NCBI RefSeq assembly: GCF_000444875.1
Contig: NC_021985.1
Coordinates: 310,001-374,000, forward strand
DNA: 64,000 bases
Source: Streptomyces collinus Tu 365
GTDB lineage: Bacteria; Actinomycetota; Actinomycetes; Streptomycetales; Streptomycetaceae
Direction of reading: 5' to 3'
Positions 42,533 to 58,952 of the stretch are shown here, piece by piece. Each line of letters begins with the position of its first letter. Position 1 is the first letter of the stretch. The notes beneath the pieces were generated by a model that saw nothing but the letters and a program-made list of their open reading frames with translations, was not told where the DNA came from and ran no database searches. The position numbers and the translations under genes are program-made.

Positions 42533-45500
42533 TCAGCAGGTGCGCCGGTAGGGGAGATCCGGGAGATACGTCTTCCAGGCGGACTCGGACAGCCCCGAAC
42601 CGGCGCGCTCGCAGACCTCGGTGAGCAGATGGTGCGGGTTCAGGTCGTACAGCTGTTCGGGGACGTGGGTGCCGGAGGCGTGGAGCGACCCGTCGGCGCC
42701 GAACGCGAGGGCGTGTATCTCGTCGCCCGGGGTGGGCAGGGTGGTCCCCAGGAGCCGTTGGGACGCCAGGTCCCACAACTGGAGACCGCCCGCCGAACCG
42801 GCGACGGCGAGCGTACGCCCGTCGTGGGAGAAGGCGAGCGCGGTCACCCCGCCGGTGGTGTCCGTGGTCGGGTCGGACGTGGTGCCGTCCAGCACACCGA
42901 GGCGCACCCGCGCGGTACCGTCCCAGAGGGTGACCCGGCCCAGGACGTCTCCCACGGCCAGCCGTGAGCCGTCGGGGCCGAAGGCTGCGGTGGTGATCAG
43001 GTCCTCGCCGAGCACGCGCGGCTCCATGCGCCTGGCGCGCAGGTCGGCGACCAGGCCCTCCTGGGTGACCAGGGCGGCCCCGTCGTACCGCAGGGCGAGG
43101 CCCACGCCCTGCGAGGCGGAGGTGACGACGTCACTGGGACGGACACTGCGCACGGTCTTCACCCGCTTGTCCCGACGCACGTCCCACACCTCCACGGAGG
43201 GCCGTTCCAGGGACCGGTAGACCAGCAGGGTGCGGCCATGGGTGTCGAGGGCGAGACCGTCCGCCGCGAGGTGCCTGTCTTCGGCGGCGCCGATGACCAC
43301 GGCGGCGCGTGCGCGACGGGTCTTGAGGTCCCAGACCGTGATCCGGGCCCGGTCCGGCCGCGTCCTGTCCTCGGAGTGGTAAGGGTTCGGGCCGGTCGCC
43401 AGATATCTGCCGTCGCCGCTGAGCGCCATGAGGTCGGCGCAGGAGTCCGTGCCGGGACACGGCCGCGCCGGCGGTTCGAAGACCACCCCTCCCCCTCGGG
43501 TGTCGAGCACCTGCACCCGCCGCTTGCCGCCCGTCTCCACAGTGCGGGCCAGGACGCGGCCGTCGTCGGAGAGTTCCGCGCGGTACGCCGCGGGCTGCCG
43601 CCGGCGAGCCGTCGCGGCGGCGCCGAGGGCCAGTGAGCGGACGACGGTCGCCGAGCCGCCGAGATAGCGCACCACCCCCGCGGCACGGTCGTAGGCGACG
43701 TCGGCCCACTCGTCCGCGATCCGCCGGCTCAGCACGGGCACCTGCGGGCGGTCCGCCCGCGCCACCACGAGCCGGTGGGGTCCGGTGCCCACGAGGAAGG
43801 TGCCGCCCGGCCACACCTGGGTCAGTCCCTCACCCTTGTAGGACGGGGTTGCGCGGCCGGTGCGCAGATCCCATCCGTGGATCCCGTCGTCGCCGGCGAC
43901 GGTGAGCGTGCGGCTGTCGGGGGTGAACGCCAGGGCGTGGTCGCGGCATTGGGCGGCCCGCGCCTTCGCCGTCCACGGCGCCGAGACCTTCCGCAGGTGC
44001 GCGAGATCCCAGAGCTTCACCGCGTGAGCGCCCGTGCACAGGGCGAGCCACCGCCCGTCGGGGCTGGCGGCGAGGCCGTCGACGCCCCCGTCCGGTGCGG
44101 GAATCCGCAGCGTCGGGCGGCCGCTGCGCGGGTCGTAGGCGTGCACACCGCCGTCGTCCCAGTCGACGGCGACCAGAGCGCGCCCGCTGAAGTCGAACGG
44201 GGTCTCCATCGCATCCACTCCGGGGAGCGTCCTGGTGACCCGCCCGGACCGTACGTCCCACAGCTCGATGCGGTCTCCCGCCAGCAGCGCGAGGGTGCGG
44301 CCGTCCGGGCCCACGGCGGCCGGGACGCCGTCCATCAGCTTGCCGGGGCCCCGCGCGGACAGCGTGAGCCGACGCGTGCGCAGGTCCCAGATCCGGACCC
44401 GGTCCGCCGTCACGGACACCACGGACCTGCCGTCCGCCGTCAGCCGGTGCACGTTGTTGCCCGAGCCGTCGAAACCGGCGTCCGCGCCCGGCACCGGGAA
44501 CACGTCCTCGTCCCGCTGGGCCATCGCCCCGATCAGCGTCGACCGGGTCTCCGTCGTGTCGGCCAGCCGCGCGGCGGCGACGCTGAGCCGCATCGCGGTG
44601 CGCGGATCGGAGAACCGCATGCCGTCCGCGACGGCGGCGACCCGACGGGCTTCGGCCTCCACTCGGCGGCGGTCGCTGGTGCGGTTCTGCTGCCAGGCGG
44701 CGGCTCCGGCGACGAGTGCGAGCACGAGAAGCGTGGCGAGGGCGCCGACGAGTCCGCGGCGCCTGCGGCGCTCGCTGAGGCGCGCGGCACCACTGGCCGT
44801 CAGGAACACCCGCTCCTGCTGGGTGAGCGCCGCTCCGGCCAGTTGTTCCTGCGCCGTGGCCAGCCGTGTGCCGCGGTACAGGGCACCCGGATCACGGCCG
44901 AGCTCCTCCCAGGTGCGGGCCGCCTCGGTCAGCCGTCGGTGCACCCGCAGATGGTCGCGTTCCTCGTCGATCCAGCCGGACAGCCGGGGCCAGCCGGTGA
45001 TCAGCGCCTCGTGGGCGAGGTCCACGGTGCCGTGGTCGAGCGTCACGAGCCGGGCCCGCGCCAGACGATCGAGGACGAGGGAGACGTCGGCGGGGGCCGG
45101 CGGTCCTGCTGACGGGGCGGTGGCGGCGGGGCTCGGCGGGCCGGTGAAGTCGAGTTCGGCGCGGTCGACCGGGCGGCGGGTGTCCTGGGATCCCTCACCC
45201 GGGGTGATGAGTCGCAGCAGGACGAGGCGGGCGAGTTCCGCGTGTTCGGGGGACAGGTCCGCCCAGACCTCCTCGGCGCTCTGGGCGATGGCCCCGTGGA
45301 CACCGCCCGCGGCCTCGTACGCCTCCTCGGTGAGTGCGCGGCCGCGGCGGCGGCGCCAGGTCTCGCGCAGGACGTGCGACAGCAGCGGGAGTCCGCCGGG
45401 CTCGTCGGCCATCTCGTCGACCAGGCGGGCGGTCAGGGTCCGTTCGACGATGTGTCCGGCGCTCTGGGCGGGCTTGACGATCACCTCACGCAGCTCGGCC

Positions 45501-46297
45501 GGGTCCATCGGGCCGACCAGCAGGCCCGTCTCCCCCAACGCCTCGGCCAGACCCCGGTGTTCGGCGCAGCGGCCGTAGAAGTCCGCCCGTACGGCGATGA
45601 CGACCCGCAGCCTGCTCTCCGGCCGCCGGGCGGCGAGCAGCAGGTCGAGGAACGCCCGGCGTTCGTCCGGATCCCGGCAGAGGGTGAAGACCTCCTCGAA
45701 CTGGTCGACGACGACGAGGGTTTCGCCCGTCGCCGCCGGTCGAAGCGCGCCCGTGTGGGTGCGGGCCGGATGCGGGCCCGGAGTGAGAACGCGGATCGCG
45801 GCCAGTTCGCGCTCGGCACGCAGGGCCGGGATGAGTCCGGCCCGCAGGAGCGAGGACTTGCCGCTGCCGGAGGGGCCGAAGACCGCGGTGAAGCGCCGGT
45901 CGCGGACCTGCTGCCGCAGGGCCGTGACAAGACGGTCGCGGCCGAAGTACCGGTCGTGGTCGTCGGGTTCGAAGCGGGCGAGTCCCTGGTAGGGCGGCTC
46001 CGTGTCGTCGTCCCGGCCGGCGGCCGCCTCGCGGACCTCCCGGTCGGCCTCCTGCCAGCGGCGCTCCCACTCCCCCGGGTCGCCCCCGCAGGCCGTGGCG
46101 TAGGCCAGGGTGACCTGGAGCGAGGGCAGGTGCTCGCCGGCCGCGGCCTGGGAGAGCGCGGTCACGGAGAAGTGCGCCCGGCGGGCGAGTTCGCGGTAGG
46201 TGGGGCCGCCGGCCTCCTGGCGGAGCTTGCGCAGGGCGTACGCGAACTTCGGCACCGGCCCGGCGGCCGGATCGACCGGAGTCTCCCGGCGGCCCAT
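42533..46297 (-). CDS. HTH / P-loop NTPase (nSTAND) / WD40-repeat protein
   Basis: A 1254-aa protein in four parts. First, an XRE-like helix-turn-helix at residues 25-75 (YRELARRAHFSVTALSQAAA). Second, a conflict-system-like STAND ATPase (DRYFGRDRLVTAL; Walker A GPSGSGKSS at about 142; Walker B TLVVVDQFEEVF), with sensor and winged-helix parts to about 460. Third, one membrane helix (GLVGALATLLVLALVAGAAA, about 510). Last, about ten WD40 blades to the C-terminus, with recognisable G-H/D...W-D units (IRIWDLRTRRL, VKLWDLAHLRK, LQLWDLASQRL). This layout is common in Streptomyces and thought to be signalling; role unknown. Starts at ATG 46297. Confidence 0.88.
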   Translation of the reverse strand: MGRRETPVDPAAGPVPKFAYALRKLRQEAGGPTYRELARRAHFSVTALSQAAAGEHLPSLQVTLAYATACGGDPGEWERRWQEADREVREAAAGRDDDTEPPYQGLARFEPDDHDRYFGRDRLVTALRQQVRDRRFTAVFGPSGSGKSSLLRAGLIPALRAERELAAIRVLTPGPHPARTHTGALRPAATGETLVVVDQFEEVFTLCRDPDERRAFLDLLLAARRPESRLRVVIAVRADFYGRCAEHRGLAEALGETGLLVGPMDPAELREVIVKPAQSAGHIVERTLTARLVDEMADEPGGLPLLSHVLRETWRRRRGRALTEEAYEAAGGVHGAIAQSAEEVWADLSPEHAELARLVLLRLITPGEGSQDTRRPVDRAELDFTGPPSPAATAPSAGPPAPADVSLVLDRLARARLVTLDHGTVDLAHEALITGWPRLSGWIDEERDHLRVHRRLTEAARTWEELGRDPGALYRGTRLATAQEQLAGAALTQQERVFLTASGAARLSERRRRRGLVGALATLLVLALVAGAAAWQQNRTSDRRRVEAEARRVAAVADGMRFSDPRTAMRLSVAAARLADTTETRSTLIGAMAQRDEDVFPVPGADAGFDGSGNNVHRLTADGRSVVSVTADRVRIWDLRTRRLTLSARGPGKLMDGVPAAVGPDGRTLALLAGDRIELWDVRSGRVTRTLPGVDAMETPFDFSGRALVAVDWDDGGVHAYDPRSGRPTLRIPAPDGGVDGLAASPDGRWLALCTGAHAVKLWDLAHLRKVSAPWTAKARAAQCRDHALAFTPDSRTLTVAGDDGIHGWDLRTGRATPSYKGEGLTQVWPGGTFLVGTGPHRLVVARADRPQVPVLSRRIADEWADVAYDRAAGVVRYLGGSATVVRSLALGAAATARRRQPAAYRAELSDDGRVLARTVETGGKRRVQVLDTRGGGVVFEPPARPCPGTDSCADLMALSGDGRYLATGPNPYHSEDRTRPDRARITVWDLKTRRARAAVVIGAAEDRHLAADGLALDTHGRTLLVYRSLERPSVEVWDVRRDKRVKTVRSVRPSDVVTSASQGVGLALRYDGAALVTQEGLVADLRARRMEPRVLGEDLITTAAFGPDGSRLAVGDVLGRVTLWDGTARVRLGVLDGTTSDPTTDTTGGVTALAFSHDGRTLAVAGSAGGLQLWDLASQRLLGTTLPTPGDEIHALAFGADGSLHASGTHVPEQLYDLNPHHLLTEVCERAGSGLSESAWKTYLPDLPYRRTC

Positions 46298-46550
46298 GTG
46301 TGCTCCGTCTCCCCGTGTCCGCTCGCGCCTCCCTGTCGTGGACGCGTGTCCGCCGCCGACACCCTAAGGAACCCTCCGCTCCTCCCGCAAGGTTCCGCAG
46401 CGCCCGCCACCAGGCACTTTGTTTTGTTCACCGTGGCGTGCGGTGGCTGCTGAACAACGTGCCGAGCGCTGGAGTGGTGGTCACGGGCCTCGTTCCAGGG
46501 GCCGGTACCGCAGCGCGCGGTCCCTGCGCACAGACGCAACGAGAGACGAC

Positions 46551-47960
46551 ATGACCCTCACGAAGGGGGCGGCGACACCGCCCTCACGCACTGCCCGAGG
46601 TGTCCTCACGGGGGTGGGACACCTCGGGCAGGCCTCCCCGCCCGCACGGCCCGGGCGACGGCGCTTCTCCCTCGCGCGCCGGGCTCCGGCCCACTGGCTC
46701 GGATGCACGGTCTTCGCGGTGATCCTGGCGATGACGACGGGGCTCGGCCCGCACCGGGTCTGGGGTGCCTGCGCGGCGGCCGGATACGGCACGGCGGCGC
46801 TGCTCGCCCTGCGCGACTCGCGCACCGGGAAACGGGCCGCGGTGACGGCCGCGCTCCTCGGGGCGGTCGTGGTGCCGCTGGTGGTGCTGGTCGTCTCGGG
46901 TGCGGCCCAATCGGAGGTCGGGGTCGTCGAGCGCTCGGGGGCGCTGTTGCTGCACACCGGCAGCCCCTATCTGCCGCATCCGGCCCACACCGTGGACTAC
47001 AACCCGTATCTCCCGGGGATGGCCCTCTTCGGCGTCCCCCGCGCTCTGTTCGGCGACGGTCCGCTCACCGACGCCCGCGTCTGGTTCTGCCTCACCTTCC
47101 TGGTCTGCATGTTCTTCGCCGCGCGGCGCCCCGCCGGGGGGCTCGGCCCGACGCCGGCGGGCGCGGTGTCGCTGCTCGCCGCCTTCCCCGCCGTGGCGCT
47201 GCCGCTGGCCGTCGGCGGGGTGGACCTGCCGGTGGTGGGGCTGATGTGCCTGAGTCTGGCGCTGGCCGGCCGTGGCGGCTCGGGCACGGCGGCCGGCGTG
47301 GCGATGGGCGTGGCGGCCGCGCTGAAGTGGACGGCGTGGCCGCTGCTGCCGGTGGCGCTGGTCCTGCTGGCGGTCACGGCGGGCCGCCGCACGGCGTTGC
47401 GGGCGGCTCTGGCCGCGCTGTCGGTGGCGGCCACGGCCGTCGTGCCCGTCGCTCTCGCCGACCCGCACGCCTTCGCCGAGCACGTGGTGCTCTTCCCGCT
47501 CGGTGCGGGCGGGGTCCGCTCGCCGGCGGCCAGCCCACTGCCGGGCCGTCTGCTGGCCGTGTACGTGCCGGGTGGCGCCGCTCTCGCGACGGCCGCGCTG
47601 GTGGCCGCCGCGCTGGGGGTGACGTTGTCGCTGCTGATACGGCCGCCCCGTACGGTCCGTGCGGCGGCGGACCGGCTGGCGGTCGGCCTGGGGCTCGCCA
47701 TCTGCCTGATCCCGGCGACCCGCTTCGGCTATTTCGTCCTGCCGCTGGTCCTCGCGGGCTGGTTCCGGTACACGTCGAAAACCGGTGGCTCTTCCTCCGC
47801 GCGCCCGGCCAACCTGCCTCCGTATCCAGTCCCGGGGCGTCCGGACTCCGACCGGCTCTCCGGTGGCCTGGCCGCCTCCGGCGACATCACCCTTCAGGCG
47901 ATCCGCGCGCAGCCTGCCGCAGGTGCACGAGACGTTCAGCGCGGGACGTTCAGCACGTGA
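46551..47960 (+). CDS. GT87-like polyprenyl-phosphate mannosyltransferase
   Basis: A 469-aa membrane protein with about ten hydrophobic segments. Family features of the GT87/DUF2029 enzymes are visible: an early extracytoplasmic acidic loop (HTVDYNPYLPGMALF, with Asp-Tyr-Asn-Pro-Tyr) and helices ending near FGYFVLPLVLAGW. These enzymes transfer mannose from polyprenyl-phosphate. The start ATG 46551 has only a GAGAGAC site. A 14-base perfect inverted repeat lies 42-80 bases into the gene; a GTG at 46614 within it or a later start is possible. The C-terminal 60 residues are low-complexity. Divergent from the WD40 gene. Confidence 0.75.
   Translation: MTLTKGAATPPSRTARGVLTGVGHLGQASPPARPGRRRFSLARRAPAHWLGCTVFAVILAMTTGLGPHRVWGACAAAGYGTAALLALRDSRTGKRAAVTAALLGAVVVPLVVLVVSGAAQSEVGVVERSGALLLHTGSPYLPHPAHTVDYNPYLPGMALFGVPRALFGDGPLTDARVWFCLTFLVCMFFAARRPAGGLGPTPAGAVSLLAAFPAVALPLAVGGVDLPVVGLMCLSLALAGRGGSGTAAGVAMGVAAALKWTAWPLLPVALVLLAVTAGRRTALRAALAALSVAATAVVPVALADPHAFAEHVVLFPLGAGGVRSPAASPLPGRLLAVYVPGGAALATAALVAAALGVTLSLLIRPPRTVRAAADRLAVGLGLAICLIPATRFGYFVLPLVLAGWFRYTSKTGGSSSARPANLPPYPVPGRPDSDRLSGGLAASGDITLQAIRAQPAAGARDVQRGTFST
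46592..46630. promoter_or_regulatory. Long perfect inverted repeat inside the 5' coding end
   Basis: Arms TGCCCGAGGTGTCC (46592-46605) and GGACACCTCGGGCA (46617-46630) with an 11-base loop. It could be a terminator-like attenuator, an operator or a sign that translation starts downstream. Confidence 0.55.
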
Positions 47961-48120
47961 CGCGGAGCCTCATGCGTATACCGGCGCCCCTCGACCACAG
48001 CAGCGGCAGGGCGGCCCTGCCGGTGGCAGCCTGACGAGGTGCCAGGCGTGCGGCTGCGGAGATGCACACGGGGCAGTTCCAGCGGGCGCAGCCACCCCGG
48101 AACAACCACGCCTACGGCTG

Positions 48121-48495
48121 TCAGAGGGGTCCGCTCCTCCCCCGGCCTCCGGAAAGTGAGACCTGCTCGAGTCCACCGGCACGGAGGGCATCCTCGATCT
48201 CGCCGAGCTTCGCTGACGACAAGACTCCCACCTGCTCGGTCAGATCTTCCCGGGCCAGCGTGACCAGCCAAGTGCACGGGACGAGACCGGGACGTGGCAG
48301 CGCCACTCGGAGGACGCCCTCGAGAGGCAGCCCATCGGACGCCCCCACGGCCACCTCGACGGCCACACCGCTGATCTCCGTCCCCGCGGGAGCGACGACC
48401 TGCATCGCCAGGAACCCGGACGCTTCGTCTCCTGACAGCAGTACTACCGGCCGCCGCTCGTCAAAGTCCGCCAACCAGACCTCGCCGCGCTGCAT
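48121..48495 (-). CDS. Solitary PemK/MazF-like protein
   Basis: A 124-aa protein with the MazF opening QRGEVWLADFDERRPVVLLS, which aligns with the first two beta strands of the toxin fold but has a shortened loop between them. The rest (ISGVAVEVAVG, LPCTWLV-like) fits a small beta-barrel. MazF toxins cleave mRNA at short motifs and normally sit beside an antitoxin. Here no antitoxin frame is visible within 250 bases on either side. It has a strong GGGAGGG ribosome site. It may be an inactive relative or a chromosomal regulator. Several streptomycetes carry similar orphan genes. Confidence 0.65.
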   Translation of the reverse strand: MQRGEVWLADFDERRPVVLLSGDEASGFLAMQVVAPAGTEISGVAVEVAVGASDGLPLEGVLRVALPRPGLVPCTWLVTLAREDLTEQVGVLSSAKLGEIEDALRAGGLEQVSLSGGRGRSGPL

Positions 48496-48780
48496 GTGCC
48501 CTCCCGACGCAGGATCGCGGGGGAACCTTGCACGCCCCCGGACCGAACACCTCATTGTCGGCCGTAATCCAACCAGTCCAGCGGTCGCGGCGGCCGGTGA
48601 ACCCGGTGAACCTTCGCGGTCACAGCACTGGACACGCGTCGGGCGACCTTTGCGTGCGTAGCGCCCGGCCTGACTTGCGCCTGGCGGGGACGGGAACGCC
48701 TCACGCCCGCCCACCCGTTGGGTCGCGGCTCCGCTGGGTCTATCGTCTGAATTCTGAGGTCTGGACGAGGAGGACGGCCG

Positions 48781-49035
48781 GTGATGCCGCAGGACGACGC
48801 CGTGATCGGCTGCACGGGAAAGGTGCTCATCGGGACGCGGGGATCCGCGGGCCCCGGAGAGGTACTGGTGCGGGTCCGAGGCGGCTCCGAGACCTTTCTG
48901 GCCTGGTCCGAGGACCCCCTGCCCGCGGGCGCGACGGTCCTCGTGATCGAATCGCGGGGATGCCGGAAGGTCGGCGTCATCGAGTGGGTGGATCCATTGG
49001 AAGCGCTGGGCGGAGAGGCCGCCGGCGCAAGCTGA
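48781..49035 (+). CDS. Small NfeD-like partner of an SPFH protein
   Basis: An 84-aa soluble protein with an OB-fold-like run (GCTGKVLIGTRGSAGPGEVL, then FLAWSEDPLPAGATVLVIESRG, ending in VGVIEWVDP). It resembles the C-terminal domain of NfeD proteins without the membrane part. Such domains pair with flotillin-like genes. GTG 48781 follows GAGGAGG; ATG 48784 is the alternative. It is 10 bases upstream of the SPFH gene, a clear two-gene unit. Role: probable cofactor of the SPFH complex, which is inference. Confidence 0.7.
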   Translation: MMPQDDAVIGCTGKVLIGTRGSAGPGEVLVRVRGGSETFLAWSEDPLPAGATVLVIESRGCRKVGVIEWVDPLEALGGEAAGAS

Positions 49036-49045
49036 GGAGTACAGC

Positions 49046-50230
49046 ATGTTCGGATACCGCGTTCCCGCTCCCGACGAGGCGATGTTGATCTCGGGGGGCC
49101 GGCGGGGACTGGGGGGCGCGCCGTTCCGAGTGGTCACGGGGCACGGGAAGTTCGTGCTCCCGGTCTTTCGCAAGGTCCGCTTCCTCACCTTGTCGATGTG
49201 CGAGTCCGAGGTCACCGAGACCTGTGTGACCAAGCAGGGCATCTCCCTGCACGTCCGCGCGGTCATCGCCTTCAAGGTCGGCAACGACCCCGAGAGCATC
49301 ATCAACGCCGGTCAGCGGTTCCTCTCCGACCAGGAGCAGATGTCGGTGCTCACCGGCCGGATCTTCGCCGGGCACCTGCGCGCCATCATCGGCTCCATGA
49401 CGGTCGAGGAGATCGTCACCGAGCGCCAGAAGCTCGCCGCCGAGGTGCTGGACACCTCCAAGACGGAGATGGCGACGATCGGCCTGATCGTCGACTCCCT
49501 GCAGATCCAGTCGATCGACGACGGCGACACCGGTTACATCGACGCGATGTCGGCCCCGCACAAGGCGGCGATCCAGCGGCAGGCCCAGATCGCCCAGGCC
49601 CAGGCCACCCAGGCCGCAGTCGAAGCGGAGCAGGCGGCGGCCCGGAAGCAGGCCGAGTACGCCCGACAGACCGCGATCGTCAAGGCTGAGTACTCGGCCG
49701 AGGTGGACCGCGCCCAGGCGGAGGCCGCACAGGCGGGGCCGCTGGCCCAGGCCCACGCCCAGCAGGAGGTGCTGGCCGCCCAGACGGAACTGGCCGAGCG
49801 CCAGGCGGAGCTGCGTCAGCAGCAGCTGGTCGCCGAGGTCGTCAAGCCGGCCGAGGCCGAGGCCGAGCGGGTGCGGATCCTCGCGGCCGCCGAGGCTCAG
49901 CGCATGAAGATCCAGGCGGAGGCGGCGGCCTCGTACGACCGGGTGGCGCTGGACCGGATGCTGATCGACCAGCTGCCGCAGATCGTGAAGGAGGCGGCGG
50001 GCGGCCTCGCGGGCGCCCAGGTCAACGTCCTGAACGGCGCGGACGGCCTCGGCGAGATCGCCGCCGGCCTGGTGTCCCAGGGCCTGACGATCCTCGACTC
50101 GGTGCGGCAGAACATGAGCGGCCAGGACAAGAACACCAAGGCGGACAGCAACACCGGCTCCCAGGGGCTGCTGCAGCTGCGCTCGGGCAAGGAGCGGCCG
50201 TCGGACAACGGTCCGGTGAACGTCGACTAG
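49046..50230 (+). CDS. SPFH-domain flotillin-like protein
   Basis: A 394-aa protein with an N-terminal SPFH/PHB domain (about residues 1-160: RVVTGHGKFVLPVFRKV, TKQGISLHVRAVIAFKVG, GSMTVEEIVTERQKLAAEVL) and a long Ala/Gln/Glu coiled coil (about 175-300, repeated AQAxAA). It has no clear N-terminal membrane helix, so it should attach peripherally. Flotillins form large oligomers that organise membrane microdomains. ATG 49046 follows GAGGAG. It is coupled with the small NfeD-like gene. What it organises is unknown. Confidence 0.9.
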   Translation: MFGYRVPAPDEAMLISGGRRGLGGAPFRVVTGHGKFVLPVFRKVRFLTLSMCESEVTETCVTKQGISLHVRAVIAFKVGNDPESIINAGQRFLSDQEQMSVLTGRIFAGHLRAIIGSMTVEEIVTERQKLAAEVLDTSKTEMATIGLIVDSLQIQSIDDGDTGYIDAMSAPHKAAIQRQAQIAQAQATQAAVEAEQAAARKQAEYARQTAIVKAEYSAEVDRAQAEAAQAGPLAQAHAQQEVLAAQTELAERQAELRQQQLVAEVVKPAEAEAERVRILAAAEAQRMKIQAEAAASYDRVALDRMLIDQLPQIVKEAAGGLAGAQVNVLNGADGLGEIAAGLVSQGLTILDSVRQNMSGQDKNTKADSNTGSQGLLQLRSGKERPSDNGPVNVD

Positions 50231-50450
50231 CTCATCCGGTGGCATGGACGACGGTGAAGTGCCGGTCGGTGGCCGGTCCGCAACACGTCCAGCACCGCCA
50301 CCGCCAGTTCCTCGGCGCTGATGCGGGACTCCCCGTCGGCGCCGAGGAACAGCGTGCCGGTACCGCGCCCGTAGCGACCGGTGCGCTCACCGGATTCCCG
50401 TACGGCCGGGGAGCTCAGGTACTCCCGGTCGCCGCCGGTGCGCAGCATGT
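50231..50450 (-). pseudogene. Remnant of an NAD(P)H-binding reductase/epimerase
   Basis: Minus-strand fragment YLSSPAVRESGERTGRYGRG followed by ESRISAEELAVAVLDVL. After a frame change near 50270-50290 it continues as DRHFTVVHATG and a stop. This matches the C-terminal end of NmrA/NADH-flavin-reductase-like proteins. The N-terminal Rossmann part is gone. Confidence 0.55.
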
Positions 50451-50780
50451 TTTCAGTCGGCCGGTCCGCTGTCGGATTTCGCAGCGAGGCGCTGCCGCTC
50501 CACCGCCGCGGACCGGATGGCCGGCCCGCCGGCGCCGTCTCCCGGCAGCGGCGGGAACGCGGCGCGCAGCAGTTCCTCGGCCGCCTGCAGGTCTTCCGCG
50601 GTGCCGGTGACCGGCCCGCCTGTGGTGAACCGCGGCTGGTAGTGAGACGGCTGGCCGCCTGCTCCTTCTCCGGTTCGGCGACCAGGTGGGCACGGGCGGC
50701 GACCACGGCGCTGCGGGAAGGCCCGGCGCTGTCGCCGCCGTTCCAGGACACGTGGCGGTCGACCTCGCGGTGGCCGTGAG
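50451..50780 (-). pseudogene. Second decayed coding stretch, identity unknown
   Basis: On the minus strand two frames carry protein-like sequence: AVVAARAHLVAEPEKEQAAS, then after a shift QPRFTTGGPVTGTAEDLQAA and ELLRAAFPPLPGDG. There is no intact start or end. I do not recognise the family. It adds to the remnants bordering the NRPS cluster. Confidence 0.35.
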
Positions 50781-50874
50781 GGACGACCGATCGCAGGACC
50801 GCGAGGCCGCGGCCGCTTGCCGAACTCCCCGTGCCGCGCCCTCACATCACCTTCGCGGGCGCCGTTGACGCCGT

Positions 50875-50892
50875 GTCACGGATTCGCGTGAC
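50875..50892. promoter_or_regulatory. Palindrome upstream of the NRPS genes
   Basis: GTCACG-GATTCG-CGTGAC is an 18-base inverted repeat (6-base arms) 125 bases before the first NRPS start codon, just after a TTGACG that could be a -35. It may be the operator of a cluster regulator. No iron-box (DmdR/IdeR-type) sequence was found. Confidence 0.4.
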
Positions 50893-51017
50893 CGGGAACC
50901 GCCGTGACCTCCCGCGGGCCTGTCAAGAGGCTATTTCTTGGGACTTTCGGGGCAGTTGATCGTCACGGAAGGTGGTCCTCGCGTCGTCGTCGTACGAAAC
51001 CGAGGAGAGCCTGCCGC

Positions 51018-58948
<7,931 letters not shown>

Positions 58949-58952
<4 letters not shown>

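Noticed and set aside
48496..48780. Antitoxin gene for the MazF-like protein
   Set aside because: All frames on both strands were examined; none has a start with a ribosome site and antitoxin-like composition.
50781..51017. Iron box (DmdR/IdeR site) upstream of the NRPS genes
   Set aside because: No sequence close to the TTAGGTTAGGCTCACCTAA pattern was found.
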